From positions 51,487-115,486 of the forward strand of contig JANBPK010001201.1 of assembly GCA_027579435.1 (NCBI GenBank): 64,000 nucleotides of DNA, read 5' to 3'. Of the stretch, positions 47,575 to 59,203 are shown piece by piece. The stretch comes from Candolleomyces eurysporus. Taxonomy: Eukaryota; Basidiomycota; Agaricomycetes; Agaricales; Psathyrellaceae. How positions within the stretch are numbered: the stretch's first letter is position 1; each line of letters begins with the position of its first letter. Under the pieces are notes generated by a model, which saw nothing but the letters and a program-made list of their open reading frames with translations, was not told where the DNA came from and searched no databases. The position numbers and the translations under genes are program-made.

Positions 47575-47638
47575 AGAACTCACCCATACACATACACACT
47601 CACCCACACCCACACCCACCCACCCACACACACACACT
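47575..47638. repeat. Simple repeat (CA)n/(CCCA)n
   Basis: ACCCATACACATACACACTC, then CCCACACCCACACCCACCCACC and (CA)n. It interrupts the duplicated promoter segment of ribonuclease-like gene 2 and is absent from the copy at 30.1 kb. Confidence 0.9.
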
Positions 47639-47785
47639 GCTTTGTGTAACAGCGACAATAAAAATTTATTATTGGAATACAACAAATACAACCAAGATCA
47701 GCGCCCAGGTGAATCTGTCAGCTTCCTATTGCCGGCGCCGAGACGATGGCGTTCCTTCAATGTTTTAGATCAAAATCGTTGCAGC

Positions 47786-47793
47786 TATAAAAG
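47786..47793 (+). promoter_or_regulatory. TATA box of ribonuclease-like gene 2
   Basis: TATAAAAG, 107 nt before the ATG at 47893, in the same context (GCTATAAAAGAC) as in copy 1. Confidence 0.7.
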
Positions 47794-47892
47794 ACATCCC
47801 AAGTTTGACAGTACCTCCTCAGAGAGCCGGTCTCTTCCTTCGTATTCTGTCACCCCATTCTCTACAGCCTACAGCTGGTCTTAGGTTTAACA

Positions 47893-49189
47893 ATGAAGTT
47901 CTCCTTCGGTTTGATCACCACTCTCGTTTCTGTCGCCCTGTGTGGAATCGTCCACGCTGCTCCGGCGCCTCTCTGTGACGCTACCAATAACCTTTGCGCA
48001 GACATTGCTGCTCGGGATGTTACTGACTCTGTGATGGTTGATGGTACGTTGAGCCTGTCGTGTTTTGGCCACTAATAACTGATTCAGGGTACCACAGACC
48101 TTGTCGCTCGGGCGAGAAAATCTTCTGGTGTCAACAAGGCAGCAACCTCCAAGAACATCCTTGCTGTTCAGAAAGCACAGGGCCAGGGCCCAAAGAAAGC
48201 ACAGGACAAGAAAGCTGCCAACGCAAAGATTCAGCAGAAGGCCTCAGCCACGGTTGCAAACAAAGTTCAAGCTTTCCGTAACAAGGCGAAGGCAGGCGGA
48301 GCTCCCCTCAGCCAGATCAACGCTCAAGCCGACAAGCTTCGTAGCAAGGAGAAGAGTCGTGTCCTTAGTCAAGCGCGAATAGATCGCAAAGCTGCGAAAA
48401 CGCAAGAGTGGGCTGCGAAGAAGAAGACTCCGCATGGAAAGGTCGCCACACAGGCTGCTGCCGCTGCTAGAAGGCGAGAGCGAAAGCGAACAGGAGCTCC
48501 GTCTCCTCCAAACCAGGTCAAGCTGGCCAAAAATGTGAAGATGACGAAGCAGGAAAAAAGCAATGTCCAGAACCGCTTCCAGGCTGCTCGTGAGAAGTTT
48601 TCCAAGACTCAGGGTATGCCTACACGAGGACAAACCGTCACTGTTGGTTCGAGTACGTCCATCATTACCTCTACCTCTCCTTCAGCTTGCTGACTCCCTG
48701 TGCGTTTCCATCACATTGTAGATAGCGCCAATGGCCGTGCTGTCCGACAGGCCGTCTTCAACAGCTACCTTCATCAAAAGAATCGTATTGGCCATAACCG
48801 CGCAAACCAACAGGTGAGCGCATCAAGCTGCATTATAGTGGTCAAAGTTGACCAGTGGCTTTCTGTCTCCTTCCTCTCCTAAACAGCCCAAAACGTTCAT
48901 GAACAGCCGATACTCCACGACCCACGGCGAAGCCAATCTTCGAGGCACCCGGCCCCTCCCTCGGAATGGAAAGAAGTTCCAGGAGTTCCCTGTCATCAAC
49001 AAAAGTCCTAATGGCTGGACCGGCAATGGAAAAGTCGGTGCTCTCCGCGCCGTCACTTACAAGCAGGGAGGGCAGAGGCGTGTGGCGGTCATTGGACATG
49101 ATTCCAGCCGCGGTGGGAATAACAACGACCACTATCTTGCGACAAGGGAAGTTGAGTCATTCAAGTTTGATATGGAAGACTTTGAGTAA
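47893..49189 (+). CDS. Secreted Lys/Arg-rich protein with RNase Sa/barnase-like domain, copy 2
   Basis: Four exons: 47893-48043, 48098-48652, 48722-48813 and 48887-49189 (1101 nt, 366 aa, frame consistent, no N). It has the same layout as copy 1: signal peptide ending IVHA, LCADIAARDV, then a long cationic stretch (ARRRERKRTGAPSPPNQVKL), then the C-terminal domain with QEFPVI (Glu299), GALRAVTY (Arg320) and NDHYLAT (His348). Two extra residues (FK) lie near the C-terminus. In bacterial RNase Sa-type enzymes the equivalent Glu is the general base and the His the general acid. Both are kept in both copies at identical positions. No disulfide pattern is obvious (two Cys near the N-terminus). This intact copy makes it the reference for copy 1. 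Function inferred from motifs only. Confidence 0.82.
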
Positions 49190-49559
49190 AGGATCGTACT
49201 TTCTTCAACATAGAGTAGATGAACAACTGTGTGATAGAGCTTTGGTGTTCAATTTCATTGATTTCGAGGGTGCGTTGGCATTTTCTGAATCAAGGTCGTT
49301 CATGAGTGATAGGCTCAGGTTCGGCCTTTGTCAACCAGTGATTTCCCTTGACGATTTTTTGACGGTTTCTTCTTTCTTACCCCTCGATGTCCGTCCAACA
49401 GCGTGAACAGCTTTTGATATTACAAGAGGCAAGAATAAGACACTATTTTTTACTTTGACTTTCACAGCTGGCGGAGCAGCCTAAAAAGTGCCACGAGATG
49501 TATCGAGCAATGGCCTACTCCATCGCCCATAAACACCTAATAAACGCAGATCTCGTCGA

Positions 49560-49960
49560 AGCTATGCTCGTATACGTTTATGCTCAACCCTGTCCCTGGA
49601 GTGTATGACATTCCCTACATGACGCTGCACGAGTTCCGCAAGGTACCAGACACCATCGATGCGTACAATTTGTTTCACACATGCCATCCCAGGCTCCTTG
49701 AATTGTATGTTCGTCTCGGCGAACATCATGCATATGGCGTTTGCTATATTGCTGCTCGATCCAACTCAGCTCTCCGCGGCCTCGTCTAAACTTGGCTTTG
49801 TCCAAAGATGGCAGGGGCTCTGGTCAGTCTATTCATGCTCAAGACTGTTGTACAATGATGAGCACCAAAGAACCCCGGCGCTGCAACATATCAGAGCATT
49901 CAAGAAGCTTAAATGGGCAAAGCAATACTCTGGATATAAAACGGTGCTAGTCCACGCGTT
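49560..49960 (+). pseudogene. MYND-gene remnant, second copy
   Basis: The sequence following ribonuclease-like gene 2 aligns with 31915-32170 after gene 1: TATGCTCAACCCTGTCCCTGGAGTGTATGACATTCC against GATGCTAAAGCTGTCCCCGAGGTGTACGACGTCTCC, and CTCGGCGAACATCATGC against CTCAGCGAACATCATGC. Only the 5' part is present and the frame is broken. Beyond about 49960 no similarity is visible. It marks the right end of the segmental duplication. Confidence 0.55.
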
Positions 49961-50759
49961 TGCATCTGCACAGTTATCTCACATTTTCTGTGGTAGGTGT
50001 GTAGGATTTCGTTCATTGCTACAGACAAACGCCTCTCTAAACATCTCGTTCCTAGTATATAGGCTCGCATTGCCTGATGAGAAATTTCCACCATCGCATC
50101 CGGCACATAATTTGATGTAGTAGCTTTCCCAGCTAGCATCGACTCAGAGAAAATCGTCCGCCTCCCAATGAAGAAAGCTTCTCCAAGATCAGCGTCAGGT
50201 GGGAAGTTCGACGCAGCGGACAAATCTTGGATTATCGATCCGAGAATGTCCGAAGGACAACAGCCATTCCTCGATACGCTCTTAAGGGGTATGCGAAGAG
50301 TCTCTCACTCGGCTACCGCTACCGCTACTGCTTCAATTCACCAACACCGAGAGGTCAGACGACTATGATGAAACTGGGGATACGTAGCAACGCTCGGATC
50401 GTTATTTCATGTACAACTCTGACAAACCCACCATCATCCTGCTACTATCTGATCGGGCCCACAGGTCAAGGGAAGGTAGGCGCAAGTTGGTTGGTCCAAT
50501 AGCTACGATCCCAACAACAATTACCTTATCTCAGCGGTCTGACTCGAACGTTTGGAAACTGATCCACTCTTTCCTTAAGATTGCCCACTGTGCTCTTTGA
50601 AGTCTCCAACTTCCGTTCGTCCTTCATATATGGAAAAAATGTCAATTACATTTAAACTGGAGTAAGAATTAATACAAGGAAATCAAAAGGCAAAAATAAA
50701 TAGCTGGAACCAGAACCGAAATATCCTTTACGATTTTAGCATAATGCTAGCTCGCATGT

Positions 50760-53181
50760 TCAAGGGGCGGCCTTGATCGTATCTGCAGCCTTTTCAGCCA
50801 ACACATACACAGGCACCATGGCGTGCGCAGCGGGACTGAATGGCAAGACGCTCGCATCGACGATCCTGACACCCCGAATTCCCTTAACTCTGAAGTCCGG
50901 GCCGACAACATCTGACCCTGGACGGCTGTTTGCTCGTCCAATCCGAGCTGTACCGACTCCGTGCGCACCTATAGCGAAGATTACGAAGAGTAAACAAATG
51001 AAAAAACACAAACTAGAAATAAGGAAGTGAGAAAGACGCACCTCCAAATCCACTGGCAGCGACAAATGCGTCGAGCCTCGCGTCTGTATCTGCAACAGTG
51101 GGGTCGAAAGTTGGCTGAATGTTGAAAGGAGCCCAAGCAGGACTCCTCATGTACGCAATCGAGCTCCTAATTGCATGACGGATGACAGCCTTGTCCCACT
51201 CAGTGTTGAACGAGTTGGCGTTGATGATAGGAGGACCGAGAATATCTGCGGGGTTGAGTTTGACGGAACCCGCTACACACATTATTGAATAAGGGGAATG
51301 AGTTAATGCGGCTGGAGGCGTGAAGACTCACTGGAAGTGGGCGCCATGACAAACTGCGTCATACCGATGAAGTTTCCAGCTGGTCGAGCTCCGAGAGTCA
51401 CCCACTTATTCTATATGCGAAATTGTCGTTAGTGATTTCAAATTCAATGATAATGAAGGATAGGACGACCTACAGCAACAATCTGTTCGTAATGAGGTGC
51501 ATTGGCACCACCGCTGGGATCGCTCACGGTCCTGAAGATCGAGTGGTTCCGTGGGAGTCGATTGTACATAATGTGGGTCAAACTGGTTTGCGCAAGTCGT
51601 CCAGTCTTGTTCGTGTTCCATCTCTCCAACTCCCGAGCGAAAAGAGCAGGGTCTTTGTCGAGTTCATCATCCGTAAGCGTTGTGTTGACAGACCACGACA
51701 TGGGCACACCAGGGTGCTCGATGAAATCTTAAATGACAAGAAATGGTGAGCACAAGAGAGGATTGAAGACGAAAACGAGAGCAAACACGCACTGTTTCCA
51801 AGAGCTGGGATGGTGAATCGGGGAGTGATATTCGCAGCTCTCAGCTCTGTGGGATCTCCGAGACCACTCCTCATCAAGAGCGTTGGGGTATCAATGACAC
51901 CGGCACTAACAATGACATCCCTGCGCGCAGAAACCTCAACGATATCTACAGGGACGAACAAATCTGTTAGTTTCCAGCACAATAGAGAAAGTGAGAAGAA
52001 CAGATGGACTTACTTCCATTTGTCTCATCCCGATACTCGACCGTCCTGAACGTCAGAGGCCCGGGTCCACTGTTGGGTACAAGCCTCAACGCCCTCGCAT
52101 TTACCCTAACATTCAGGCTTGTCCTCCCAGCAACATTCTGCCTCAGGTACCCGGTGGCGGCACTGGATCTTGCACCGTTCTTGATGGCGAACTGCTGCCA
52201 GCTGATACCAATAGGGTTGCCGGAGTTGACGTCGTTATTGTACGGGAGACCAATTTCAGATGCAGCTTGGAGAGTGGGAGGGACAATCCATTCGTTGTTG
52301 AGGTTGAGAGAGACGCCGATTGCTCCAGAGGTACCGTGGACGGAGGGAGTAAAGCGATTGTTGGGAGGGCCGGGAGGAGCTTCGAATGCTTCATTCTACA
52401 TCAAACGATGAGTGCAAATTGTGAAGATAACCGGTGGCAATTCAGTCAGAAGCACGCTCAAAGAATTTAAATGAACAAGATCCTATGAACATACCTTGCG
52501 GAAATAGGATTGAATCCGTGCCCATGACCAGCTCGAATCCCCCAAATGTGACGCGAGTCGGTCCCAGTCAGTTGATGGACCCCTGGTATAAGTCATACCA
52601 TCTGTAGGCGAACGCGCAGTTCCTCAGTACCATCGTTCAAAGGCTTCACGCTCGGAATCAACTTACTGATTGCAGTGGATCCTCCAAGGACGTGTCCACG
52701 GAAGTATGGTCCATTGCGGTTGCCCAAACCTGGAGCGGGGGCGGTGGAGTAGTTCCAATTATACGGGCCACCGAACATGCGAGGGTATATGTAGGGCACA
52801 GTACCCTCGAGAACGCCTTCATTACTGTTGAGATAGAAGAATTGGTTAGAAATGATTAGGAACAGAAAGTCGAGAAGCATGCAGTAATACGTACTCTGGG
52901 CCAGCTTCAAGGAGCAAGACCGAGAAACGGTTGCCTTCCGTGAGCCTGTTTGCGAGGACGGAGCCGGCGGCACCAGCTAAAGCAATAACAAAAGTAGATC
53001 AGATCCATGATCCCTCAAAGTAAACGAGATAACGGAGCTAGAGAAGCCCCCACAAACGAAACTCACCTCCAACGATAACGTAGTCAAACTCCTCTGGCGC
53101 TCTAGGAATAACGCTACCCCAAGCGGCAAGAGAAGGAAGAAGACAAGCGAGGAATATAGATGGGGCGGTTACACGAACCAT
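50760..53181 (-). CDS. GMC oxidoreductase, aryl-alcohol-oxidase-like
   Basis: A multi-exon minus-strand gene from the ATG at 53181 to TGA at 50760. A signal peptide (MVRVTAPSIFLACLLPSLAA) leads into FDYVIVGAGAAGSVLANRL, the FAD-binding GxGxxG, interrupted by an intron after VIVG. Further GMC features are ANRLTEGNRFSVLLLEAGPE, FRGHVLGGSTAI (PROSITE-1 region), HGTSGAIGVS, RRDVIVSAGVIDTPTLLMRSG (PROSITE-2) and the active-site region GAHGVGTARIGR. The C-terminus SPAAHAMVPVYVLAEKAAD carries the second His, as in aryl-alcohol oxidases. All motifs are in one frame across the introns. The family oxidises alcohols and reduces oxygen to hydrogen peroxide outside the cell; the exact substrate is not predictable. 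Only the end points are precise; several internal exon borders are approximate. Confidence 0.9.
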
Positions 53182-53238
53182 CTCTAAATTAGAAGTGGGG
53201 ATGATGGTCGTTGAGCTTCTTTTAGTCGGTAACTGGCG

Positions 53239-53246
53239 TATAAATA
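53239..53246 (-). promoter_or_regulatory. TATA-like box of the GMC gene
   Basis: TATTTATA on the minus strand, 58 nt upstream of the start codon at 53181. Confidence 0.4.
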
Positions 53247-54499
53247 CTCACTGCCTGCCGCTCGACACTCGAGACTCAATCTCTCCAACATGAAAAAACT
53301 ATACAGGAAACAGCATCACCGTCAACACATCCTGGTGTCGTTTCGTTAATTGCATCACTCCGACGTCAAAAAACTGTCAGTTGTTCGACGAATGAAACTG
53401 AGTTGAAAAGCGGAGAGGGGTACACAGAGCCGCTTGAACACCTGGGTCATGAGGCGAGAACGAAGTCTAATACCTGCTATTGGTGAGTACCTTGACTTGG
53501 TTTACGAAATCCTACACAGCGTGTGAGGCTGTGCCTCACGGAGACGCTGTGGATGAAATTCAACGGCCGCGACTTTACACCCGACGTACAATCAAAAGGC
53601 GCTCGACTTGTCTTCAAAAGGGAACTCAGGGACATGCGACCGCCAATCCAGGCACTGATATGCAGAGGTTGGGCCGAGGGGGGAGCAGTGATCTGACCGA
53701 AAATGGACGATAATCATCGGGGCTCATCTCGGATGGAGATGGGCGCGAACTCGGTGTAGTCCTTCGGAATCCCCGTCCCTCGGAAACAGGAGCGAAGGAT
53801 TTGTCTAGTAGGGAGGTCTTCAAAATTAACGGTCGCCATCCTATAATTCATCACCTTGTTCTATGCGACTCCTGGGGAGAGCCATGGTGTTTCCCAGCCA
53901 TCAACTGGCAAGTTACACTGGAGAGGATGTTTTGCGACGTGGTATCTTGATTCAGTGTAAATCACTGCCCGGAGGACCTCTTCTGCGTCTGATTCACGCG
54001 ACGCGTTTGTGACGCGACTGTGAGGCGGGTGATCAGCGGATAATCCCTGTGCAAACGAGGACTTCTCGCCTCTTCACGCGTCAGTACCAAGCGTTGAACG
54101 TTACCTGTAGACTATGCGTGAGTCACGGTGAAGAAGTGGATGAGGTCACTCCGGCTCCATGGTGCAATAGCCCGCCCGAAAGTCATTGTGGGCTCGAAGA
54201 ACTTGTGTGCGCCATCTCGACACGTCAAAGGCCATCAGAACACCGTCGGTGCACTGAATGACCATCGCCTGTAAGAGGACTGGACCTCAAATTCATCATT
54301 TCAGCAGTTCGAAGCTCATTGGTTCCCATCAAGGTCTACAATGACCCCTCTCGGCCTGAATGTCGTTCGAGAGATCATACCAGTTTCTAGATGATGAAAA
54401 AGGGCGTCTCTTGTCCGATATGTGGAAAGCCCCAAATCACTGGAAACCCATCAAGGTTAAGAATGAAGATTAGTAAGGGTTTTTTCCTGATTTTTCAGC
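53247..54499. other. Gene-free stretch
   Basis: Only short ORFs without family resemblance; no RNA gene recognised. Confidence 0.45.
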
Positions 54500-55080
54500 G
54501 GATATAAAGCATATGGCGTTCAGCGTATCGCTGCTCAATGCAGCCATTCACAAAGTCTCAAGAGTGGTCTCAAGATACTCTCCCGGCTCTTCGCAGCTTC
54601 TTCTCGCCGCAAAGTCATTCGAAGCTGCTGCAGGGCCTCTGATCAATCTGTGAAACGTAGGAGACGATATTTCACATTCTCGAGACGCCGTCATCGACGT
54701 ATTGTTTGCGTTCAACAATTTCCTCTCAGCTGAAAAAGGAACGGCCACCACGTTTAGAAGGGTTTTCGCTTATGCTGTCGAACTTGTGACTCAGAACCTC
54801 AAGCTCGTGACGATATCGGGAAATCCAATTTTTGCAGATGATGCATCCAGGAGCGTCTGAGGCTTGGGAGGCATCGCAGCACTCTCAATGCGCTTTTCAG
54901 CGCCAGCCCAGGTTTTACGAGTGCCTCAGAAGGTATTCTACTGGAAATGCATATCGAGCACAGCAATGGCAGTATCTAGCAACACAATATGGGCCCTGTC
55001 ATGAAGGAAGCCGGTCAGGAGCCTTTCGGCGCTCGTTCAAGCCGTCTTGTTCAGTGGTAGTAGTCGTACCTGTGGCCTAG
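54500..55080 (+). pseudogene. MYND-gene remnant, third copy
   Basis: 54545-54625 matches 32165-32245 (AAAGTCTCAAGA, CTCTCCCGGCTCTTCGCAGCTTC), and 55000-55060 matches 32620-32690 (GGAGCCTTTCGGCGCTCGTTCAAGCCGT). The order is the same as in the 31.9-34 kb locus, but all frames are broken and no zinc-finger part is present. No ribonuclease-like gene lies before it. Confidence 0.5.
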
Positions 55081-56242
55081 CGTAGACACGCTCTCCCAGT
55101 GTTTGCCGTGATCCTTTTTTGTTCCCTGATAGGGCGCCGCAACGAGACAGTTTCTCGTGAAGTAAGTGCTTGCTATCCCGCCGCCGATGGCAAATTTAAC
55201 GTGAGTCAAGTTGGAGCACTTAGTTGATACCCCTAACTGGGTACGTTTCTATGTTCGTTCATGCTTCCTTCGAGTGTCAGTAGCTAGTAGGGGATTGACT
55301 GAGCTTCCTGTCTGTCGCAACAAGCGACTGTGCAGGTAGAGCCTTGATACTTTGAAAGGGCTGGGAATACTGGCGAGATGACAACAGAACATGTCAAAGT
55401 AATGGATAGCTATGCAAGCTCGCTTGTTGCGTCCTCTGACACCTCCTTCACGGAGCCTTGATCAATCACGCTGAAGCACATGAAATATGGCTCATATTGA
55501 TTTGCATTGATTTTAGGTACATACGGACAGTGGCGACATGGCGACAGGTAGGTTGAAAAATCGAAAGGGCTAACATTTTAGTTTTGTGTTTCGTGAAGGG
55601 GGAAACATTGGTACGTTCCATTTTTGCATTAAAACACGCCTTCTTATGAGAGATGAGTGTCAGACCTTCAATCGAGTGTGATTCGAGAGGGAGTTGTGTT
55701 CAGTCAGTCGCGTGCTACGACTGCTACTTCTCCATGACTAATGAAATTGGATGTGAATGGAAATTGTACACCTAGCTCCATGGTTCAAACCCACAGTCCT
55801 TGATGTAACGATTCACCTGCTCTCATTTCCGCGAATTTCAACACCTATTCCGAGGACGTCCACCGACGCTGGGTTGCCTCAGATTACGACTGTCGTCCAT
55901 CCTATGCAGTCTCACACTAACCGCGACCAACAGAACTTGGGCAGTTCAACGTCAGCTTCAGTTCCTTTCTAGACCACTAGACACCGCCACGTCTCAGTCC
56001 TACGTAAAAACATGTTTTCCATTTCAATTTTGCACGCCAACTGTGTCTGGAGAAAGTGTGGGAGAAGGGGAAGGGAAGTCCAGTCGCACTCTTGGCGAAC
56101 TTGCCGACACATCGCGGATCAAACACATTTCATTACACATTGTGAACGTGCATCTGGTATTCGATAAGTGGACATACAACAATATTTTCGTAGTCGCTTT
56201 GACTCGACAAGCAATCGCGCGATAAACTGGACGCATGTACCA
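55081..56242. other. Gene-free stretch
   Basis: About 1.2 kb with no recognisable gene or repeat. Confidence 0.45.
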
Positions 56243-57878
56243 TCAACCAGAATCGTCCTCAACTAAACGAATCCCACCAACGCTCACGTACTCGTTATCC
56301 GGCCCATGACTCCCCATGACCCAAAGCTCGATTGAGCGGACTTCGTATGAGCCTGCGTCTATACGGAGAGGTTGGGATTTAGGACGGGAATTGGGCTTTT
56401 GTCGGACAGTCGATTCAGTTGAAGCTGAATTCGAAGCTATCGAGGTGGAGACCAGATTTGTTGCTGCAGTCGATGACGACGATTGTTCTTCCGCTCGACT
56501 TTCGTTTGCTGACAGAGCTGGTACTGATGGGAGCTCGATTCTGAGAGGACCTGGATGCCATCGATATAGTCGTTTGCAAGTCTGATCACCCCAAAACGAA
56601 GGTTGAACTCACCTCCCCCACCATCCCCCGACACCTTTGTAATAATATCTTTGAATGAAAAGGGTACAGAGTTGAACTTTGGACGCGGTTTGCGATGGGA
56701 GGTGTTGAGGATTGTGCAGTGGAGCTGTAAGCGCGAGAGTAAGCGAATGAACGAGAGCGGAGATAGACGGTGGGCAACCAANGGGGGGGAACGTACCTTC
56801 AAAGGTCTCTTTTCAACGATATACGCCGCCTTCTTGAATTCTTGGTGTACGAGGTCTGTGGGGATCGTGCGAAAGGTGGATGTGCGAGTGGGTTCAGTTT
56901 GAAGACGAACGAGTATCGTACTTACCGGCTACCTCCCACAAGACACTCAACTCTTGCACATCTTTACTATCGATCTCATCATCGATTGCCCTTCGATCCC
57001 CTCTACCCCTGCGACCGTTATGTTGGATGTTCGACATATCAGGCCCCAAAAATAAAACGCTCGAATCCGTCGTGCCGGGTGGGAATACGTCCAGCTGGTT
57101 CAGGGGAATTTGGACGCCTTTCCTGGAGGGATAGGAGGAATGAGAAGAGGACGAACTCGAAAGGATGGACGTGATACGAGGCTTGAGCGAGTTGAGTAGC
57201 TCAAGGGCCGACGACACGGTTTTTTTCGTCGTGGTCGCAGAAGATTCGGTGGCGGTTTCGGGCCTTAGAGGGACAGGATTCGAACTTGACGCAGTAGCTG
57301 CCGAGTCCACTTCATCCTCTAAAGTCATCACGCCCAACGTCAGGTGCAGCCTCCTCGGATCGATCACGATAGTCTTATCAAGCCCGTCAATCGGTGGGTT
57401 GGAGGCTAAAAGAGACGATTGGAAGGAAGAGACGAGGTTGCGGAGAGGTTCATGATTGTTCTGTTGTTATCGTTCACGGTGTGTCGTAAGCAATTAAGGA
57501 ATGGCTGACTTACGAGAGGGAGCGATAGAACTGGGCATAAATGAGTCGTGAAGTATCGGGGCGCAGAGATAGAGACGTACAATGTGTAGGCCTCGGGGCG
57601 GATCCACCTCTCCCACCTCCGTTACCACCTCTACCACCTCTCCCGCCTCGACCTCGACCTCTAATACGATGATTACCTCGAGATCCCGCGCTCCCACCTG
57701 TGTCGGGAGATTCGGAGGGGTCGGAGGACAGACCGCCACCTCCGCATCCTCGTCCTCTCCGGAACCCTCCACGATTGGGTCTGTCCCCTCCTCTACCGCC
57801 TCCGCGTCCCCCGCTTGTTGTTTCTCTGTTGGCATTCCCTGATGAGGACTGGGCGTTCGGTGGATTCGGATTCGACAT
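56243..57878 (-). CDS. 2H phosphoesterase of ASCC1/AKAP7 type with RGG-rich N-terminus
   Basis: A multi-exon minus-strand gene from ATG 57878 to TGA 56243. The first exon encodes MSNPNPPNAQSSSGNANRET and a Gly/Arg region with many RGG and RGRG units, a likely RNA-binding tail. The domain then begins RPTHFLSLPL, split over a 17-nt micro-exon (57531-57515), followed by RRLHLTLGVMTL (first HxT) and, in a later exon, LKLHCTILNTSHR (second HxT). The end, RSIELWVMGSHGPDNEYVSV, is typical of the ASCC1/AKAP7 2'-5' RNA ligase-like family. Two HxT motifs are the hallmark of 2H phosphoesterases acting on 2',3'-cyclic or 2'-5' RNA ends. The N at 56782 is in the poly-C tract of an intron. A nuclear RNA-processing role is inferred from the family. 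Confidence 0.85.
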
Positions 57879-59203
57879 GAAACGAGCCGAGTTGCTGTGT
57901 GGTAGGAAAGATGAGCTGATGAATGTCAATGATTATCATGAACGGATAATGGAAGAAGGAAAGTCGAGGTCAGCCATTGTCCGCGCAACGTTGAATGTAC
58001 TTGGTGCGTACCGTGAGTGTGTCAAAGAGGTGAGGCGTGTTCCTCTGACGCGTTTTACCAGGATCATACACCTGTCGCCTTGGAGAGAAAGCAACTCAGA
58101 GTCCAGTGGGAGGCTGTTGGGTAAAGATCTCGACGAAAGTTCTCATTCGAAATCGGTGGTGATTGGATCGATTCTCTTCGACCTTCTCGAGGGATTATCA
58201 AAATGAAGATGGAAACGGTAGCTGGGAACGCGCTCAAAGTCAACGTTGCGTAACGCAACTTGTCGATTCGTCTGGAAACACCAAAATTCCTGGGACTGAG
58301 CTACAAAGTGAGGTGAAGGTCGCTGCCAAGAGGTGGACTTTAAGCGCAGACCGCCCGGTGTGGGGAAGGTCTCGGTGATGACGGTGCCGACTTGGTCGTT
58401 GATCGGAGCTCCGGAGAGGATGAGCTGGGGTCCGGAGGTGCGATTCCTTGGGCCTATTCTCGAGACGACGAGCATTGGCCGAATCTCCTGGGCGGCCTTT
58501 CCTTTGTCCCAAGATACGAATACTCTGTCGCGAGAAAGCAAAGTATCATACGATCAGCAATGTACCTCGGGGGCTGTGCACATTCTCCGTTCGGCTTGGG
58601 CTGGCCGCTGTTTTCAGGCACCGAAATGAGGCAGAGGGGCAACGTGACTGAGCTCATCATCGTGGGTTCGCCGTTGCCGTCGTCGACTCTCTTCTGCTCT
58701 CTCATCACCCCCGTCCTCCAAGTTTTCTCGAACCTAGCCTTGGACTGGGACTCTCTCGCTACCTAGGGCTCGAGCTACGCACCCACATATGATACCACTC
58801 TAACGACAGGGACGACGAAAAGGATTAGAGGGCGCCAAGCCAACGGAAGGGTCGCTCTCGGACCCTGGATCATCACTAACCCCACACCCGTGTTTTCTTG
58901 CCCACGCAGGCTTTTGCATTCTTGTTCGACGCTGTCGGGGGCGGGGACTCTCTTCCTTGACCCCTCCCTCCATCCCGACTTTCCCTCTTTCTTTCGTTTT
59001 CGTTTGTTCGCTCGTTCTTTTCTTCCGTTTGCTCTCTCTCGACTACCCTCTTTCCCCGCCAAAAACCTCAGGACTCACTTGCCAACCGGATCCCCCCACA
59101 CGCAAGAGACGAGCGCTGGCCATTTCCGCTTTCAACTCTCCATTTCGCACCTTCATTCCGCACGGCACCAACCTCGACACTCATTCATTTCTCAAACATT
59201 AAC
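57879..59203. other. Intergenic stretch with unassigned ORFs
   Basis: Minus-strand ORFs at 58143-58541, 58240-58512 and 58454-58708 overlap in different frames. A possible intron (GTACATTG...GCGACAG near 58544-58583) could join parts, but nothing matches a family I know. The pyrimidine-rich stretch 58950-59200 (CTCTTTCTTTCGTTTTCG) is the promoter/leader of the protease gene. Confidence 0.4.

Noticed and set aside
48244..48633. Leu/Ser-rich antisense ORF (also at 30647-31252) opposite the ribonuclease-like genes
   Set aside because: It is the complement of the Lys/Arg/Ala-rich coding stretch and is found in both duplicates for that reason.
58143..58708. Minus-strand ORFs and a possible intron between the 2H phosphoesterase and the protease
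   Set aside because: Overlapping frames, no conserved motif and no start/stop arrangement that I could support. Mentioned only as unassigned.
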